The notes beneath the pieces are model-generated. The model did no database searches. It was not told where the DNA came from and worked only from the letters and a program-made list of their open reading frames with translations. Source: Pseudomonadota bacterium (lineage in GTDB: Bacteria; Myxococcota_A; Polyangia; Polyangiales; Polyangiaceae). Taken from it: 64,000 bases of DNA. The position numbers were made by a program, and so were the translations under genes. The stretch lies in the NCBI GenBank assembly GCA_023402175.1, contig JAEXCN010000395.1, positions 12,191 through 76,190 of the forward strand, written 5' to 3'. Below are positions 61,361 to 64,000 of the stretch, piece after piece. How positions within the stretch are numbered: position 1 is the stretch's first letter; the number at the start of each line of letters is the position of its first letter.

Positions 61361-61366
61361 TATACT
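61361..61366 (+). promoter_or_regulatory. Putative -10 element before the Cys-rich lipoprotein gene
   Basis: TATACT lies 9 bp before the ATG at 61376, matching the arrangement at the GST gene (42781). A near-leaderless transcript would follow. The -35 region is not recognisable. Confidence 0.3.
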
Positions 61367-61375
61367 TCGCGAGAG

Positions 61376-63055
61376 ATGAAGGCCCGCATCCTGACGCTTC
61401 CGCTCGCGCTCGTCGCGCTGTTCCTGCTCTTGGTCCAAGGATGCGGGAGCGACGACGACCCGAATGCGTTCGGCGCGAGCGGCGGCCCGAACAAGAGGAA
61501 GGACGGCGGCGGCAACGAAGAGATCTGCCTCCTCAACAACTGCGATCTCGATCGCGACTGCGCCGACTGCGACGGCGAGCGGACGACCTGTTACCAGGCC
61601 GAGCATCGCTGCGTCGCTTGCGGACCGAACGCCGGCGGCAAGAGCTGCAAGAGCGGGAGCTACTGCACGAAGTACGGCGACTGCGTTCCGAACGGCGTCA
61701 CCTGCGCCGAGGACAACGCCGGCGTCCCGACGATCACGTGCAAGAACACGGCGGACTGCGGGGCTTGCAGCCCGAAGTTCCGCGTCTGCGATACTGCCAC
61801 GAACAAGTGCGTCGGCTGCGTCCCCGACAACACGACGAACTGCCAGTCGACCGACACCTGCAGGAACGACACGTGCGTTCCGAAGTGCCCGAAGGATTGC
61901 AACAAGGACGACGATTGCGGTGAGTGCGGAGCCCCCGGGAAGGAAGCGCACGCCTGCAACAAGCACGTCTGCGCGCAGTGCTCGCCGACGAAGCCGTGCG
62001 CGAACGGCGAGATCTGCGATCTCGAGCACGGCACCTGCGTGAAGCCGTGCGGCCTCGGCCGACCGGGCGTCTCGAACTGCACCGAGGACGGCAACTGCGG
62101 CGGGTGCGAAGGCACGACGAAGTGCAAGGTTCCGGTCAACGGCGGTGAAGGCGTCTGTGCCGCTCCGGTCAACGGCTGCTCCGACATCGGCAGGGGCGTC
62201 ATCGTCCTTCCCGAGCCGTTCAGCCGTTTCACGAACGCGTGCTCGAACGACAACGACTGCGCGGGCGTGAGCGCCGATCTCAACGTCGGCAAGATCCTTC
62301 GCGACGTCACCGGGCTCGGCGCGATCAAAGACGGGAGCCTCTCGTACGGGATGGGCGCCTGCGCGTCGGTCGAGGTGCTCGACAAGAGCTGCGGCGTCTG
62401 CGTTCCGTGCAAGCAGGACACGGACTGCACCGACATCGATGCGACGAAGGTCGCGGGCGACATCTTCGGTCCGCTCGGATCGGTCGGCGCCGCGATCTTG
62501 CTCGACAAGGCGTTCGGGCCGAACGACCACAAGGTCCACATGATGTGCCAGCGCGTCGCCGGCGACTACGGCGTCTGCCTGCCGTGCCCGAACATTCTCG
62601 CGCGCTGCGCGCAGACGAACGAGGCCGTGCCGCCGTCGGGCACGTGCAACCACGGCGTCTGCGAGACCGGTGATGCGCTCGGCGTGAACTGCGAGCTGCC
62701 GTGCGTCGCGGAGGTCTGCGCGAAGGATCCGTATTGCTGCATCAAGGAGTGGGACTACCAGTGCAAGGTCGACGTCGACCTCTACTGCAAGGGCCGCACG
62801 TGCGAGCCGGACAAGTGCATCTACCGGCAGGCGGGCTGGTACTGCTTCGAGGACGAGGCGAAGGGCGGCTACCGCTGCTCCGGTGAGGCCGGCGTCGAGC
62901 AGATCGCCGAGGGCCACCAGTGCGCAGGCGGTCGCGTCTGCCGCCGCACGGGCGATGGCCCGAAGGATCCGGCGGAGCTTTGCACGACGGAGAGCGGGAC
63001 CAGCGAGGAGTGCCCGACCGGCTCGCTCGGCAAGCCAAAGTGCGTGATGCAGTGA
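61376..63055 (+). CDS. Cys-rich lipoprotein
   Basis: The ATG at 61376 starts a 559-residue protein with a signal sequence ending LVQGC (lipobox Cys23). The mature part has over 70 Cys residues in short modules (CDLDRDCADCDGERTTC, CKNTADCGACSPKFRVC, CPKDCNKDDDCGECG, CVPCKQDTDCTDID), with an insertion of low Cys content around residues 270-420 (FGPLGSVGAAILLDKAFG). CCIKEWDYQCK is a motif often seen in myxobacterial Cys-rich proteins. Likely a disulfide-stapled outer-membrane protein of unknown role, the same class as the partial gene at 1-441. Confidence 0.88.
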   Translation: MKARILTLPLALVALFLLLVQGCGSDDDPNAFGASGGPNKRKDGGGNEEICLLNNCDLDRDCADCDGERTTCYQAEHRCVACGPNAGGKSCKSGSYCTKYGDCVPNGVTCAEDNAGVPTITCKNTADCGACSPKFRVCDTATNKCVGCVPDNTTNCQSTDTCRNDTCVPKCPKDCNKDDDCGECGAPGKEAHACNKHVCAQCSPTKPCANGEICDLEHGTCVKPCGLGRPGVSNCTEDGNCGGCEGTTKCKVPVNGGEGVCAAPVNGCSDIGRGVIVLPEPFSRFTNACSNDNDCAGVSADLNVGKILRDVTGLGAIKDGSLSYGMGACASVEVLDKSCGVCVPCKQDTDCTDIDATKVAGDIFGPLGSVGAAILLDKAFGPNDHKVHMMCQRVAGDYGVCLPCPNILARCAQTNEAVPPSGTCNHGVCETGDALGVNCELPCVAEVCAKDPYCCIKEWDYQCKVDVDLYCKGRTCEPDKCIYRQAGWYCFEDEAKGGYRCSGEAGVEQIAEGHQCAGGRVCRRTGDGPKDPAELCTTESGTSEECPTGSLGKPKCVMQ

Positions 63056-63096
63056 CGCGAAGTGCCGAGCCGCGCGGCCTGCGCTAGGATTCCCGC

Positions 63097-63657
63097 ATGC
63101 AAGCCGTGCAGGTCTTCTCCGGCGCGACCGCGCGACGCCTCACGCGCCGCGAGTACGAGCGCATGGCGGAGCTCGGCTTCTTCCACGGCGAGCGCGTCGA
63201 GCTCATCCACGGTATCGTCGTCCGCATGGTGCCGATCGGTCCGCCGCACTCCGAGGTCGTGGACCGGCTGAACGCGATACTCGTCCGCGCGCTCGGTGAT
63301 CGCGCGCGCGTGCGGATCCAGCAGCCGTTTCTCGCGGCAGACGATTCGGAGCCGGAGCCGGACGTCGCCGTCGTCGAGGCACGTAGCTACGCGACGGCGC
63401 ATCCCGATCGAGCCGAGCTCATCATCGAAGTCTCGGAGTCCTCGCTTGCGTACGATCGCGAGACGAAGCGCGCCCTCTACGCGGCCTCGAACGTTCGCGA
63501 GTACTGGGTCGTCGACGTGAGCGGACGATGCGTCGAGGTCTTCGACGAGCCGCACGAAGGCCGGTTCTGCCGACAACGCCGCGCGACCCTGGACGATGTC
63601 CTCACCCCCACCGCGTTCCCGGACGTGACGGTGCGCGTGAGCGATCTGTTGGCGTGA
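63097..63657 (+). CDS. Uma2-family (DUF820) restriction-endonuclease-fold protein
   Basis: The 186-residue protein shows the Uma2 pattern: RRLTRREYERMAELGFF and ERVELIHGIVVRM at the start, then EPEPDVAVVEARSY (Asp in EPDVAVV), ELIIEVSESSLAYDRETKRALYA (Glu and the D...K pair) and VREYWVVDV. These are the acidic and Lys residues of a PD-(D/E)xK nuclease core. Uma2 proteins are often present in many copies in cyanobacteria and other bacteria; whether this one cuts DNA is unknown. It follows the Cys-rich gene by 41 bp. Confidence 0.88.
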   Translation: MQAVQVFSGATARRLTRREYERMAELGFFHGERVELIHGIVVRMVPIGPPHSEVVDRLNAILVRALGDRARVRIQQPFLAADDSEPEPDVAVVEARSYATAHPDRAELIIEVSESSLAYDRETKRALYAASNVREYWVVDVSGRCVEVFDEPHEGRFCRQRRATLDDVLTPTAFPDVTVRVSDLLA

Positions 63658-64000
63658 TGCGGCTCGTCCTGGCGTTGCGCCGGCGTCGATTGGCGTGATC
63701 GCCAGCGCAGCAGTCGTCGGCGGCTTGCCAGTCATCGTGAGCGAGCTGTGCGCTTGCGTCTTCCTCGTCATGCCGGGTCGGAAGCGGCTTGATGCGGTGC
63801 TTCGAAGGACTGCAAATGGTGGCCGGCTGCGGCGCGACACTTGTTTGCTGGCGCCGACGAGGGCAAGACGCGAACGGGGGCGGGATGAGTTGTTTTGCGG
63901 GACGCGTGCGGACGCTGCGCCGACCGGCCGCGGGGTGCGAAGATCGGGACGAGCGGCTGTCACATCGATTGCAGCTCGAGACAGTTTGAGGGTCTCGAGG
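63658..64000. other. Right-edge region without a recognisable gene
   Basis: After the Uma2 gene, 343 bp reach the window edge. Short open frames (for example 63789-63989, plus strand) have no family motifs or ribosome-binding sites, and a long minus-strand frame is the antisense of the genes to its left. I see nothing further in it. Confidence 0.5.

Noticed and set aside
63789..63989. 66-codon frame near the right edge
   Set aside because: Short, no recognisable motif or start signal.
1..64000. CRISPR array, insertion sequence or prophage
   Set aside because: No regularly spaced repeats, transposase, integrase or phage structural genes were seen. The reverse transcriptase is not a group II intron protein because a maturase/endonuclease domain is lacking.

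Overview
The window looks like chromosomal DNA of a high-GC, Gram-negative, predatory or soil-type deltaproteobacterium, most likely a myxobacterium (Myxococcota). Four things point there: genes for lipid A and TonB/ExbBD, so the cell has an outer membrane; an unusually high density of lipoproteins (about 18) with long acidic or Ser/Pro/Gly linkers or Cys-rich NCGACG-type repeats; a Ser/Thr kinase with a TPR tail; and an alkylglycerone-phosphate-synthase-like ether-lipid enzyme next to a retron-type reverse transcriptase. No rRNA, tRNA, IS element, prophage or CRISPR array was recognised.

Layout. 1-441: the N-terminal part of a Cys-rich lipoprotein gene that runs off the left edge. 824-3670: skp-lpxD-fabZ-lpxA, an envelope/lipid A operon. 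3768-6359: a UlaG-like metallohydrolase, then a lipoprotein/M23 peptidase pair. 6480-8763: pxpA and a fused pxpB-pxpC (5-oxoprolinase). 8905-17324: lemA, an AGPS-like flavoenzyme, a secreted beta-propeller lipoprotein, an acyltransferase/dicarboxylate symporter pair and a c-type haem lipoprotein. 17379-18884: a retron-like unit made of a reverse transcriptase preceded by a structured RNA whose ends form a 17-bp inverted repeat. 19122-22732: fadN-fadA beta-oxidation genes. 22985-28445: a DUF1264 lipoprotein, a DEAD-box helicase with a repeat tail, a lipoprotein and an FAD monooxygenase.

28462-38305 (minus strand) is a tightly packed nine-gene operon: PstS-like binding protein, small lipoprotein, OprP-like porin, lipoprotein, ExbB, ExbD, TonB, TonB-dependent receptor, lipoprotein. 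It appears to be a dedicated energised outer-membrane uptake system with no ABC permease. A 766-bp gap separates it from a divergent PhoB-like response regulator that carries Glu instead of Asp at the phosphorylation site. The regulator is followed by an amt gene whose upstream region has three tandem 11-bp repeats, the periodicity PhoB-type regulators use.

41348-50045: an IF2_N-like protein with a histone-H1-like tail, a YceI-like protein, a GST, a Ser/Thr kinase, a beta-CASP nuclease, and a three-gene ECF sigma unit. 50201-57053: five overlapping lipoprotein genes (Cys-rich, two propeller-like, RCC1-like, IgGFc-binding-like) that look like one surface-protein operon. 57070-63657: a serine beta-lactamase-fold hydrolase, an MFS transporter, a lipoprotein with a possible His/Cys dyad, another Cys-rich lipoprotein and a Uma2-family protein. 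Family assignments come from reading motifs by eye; no database search was run.
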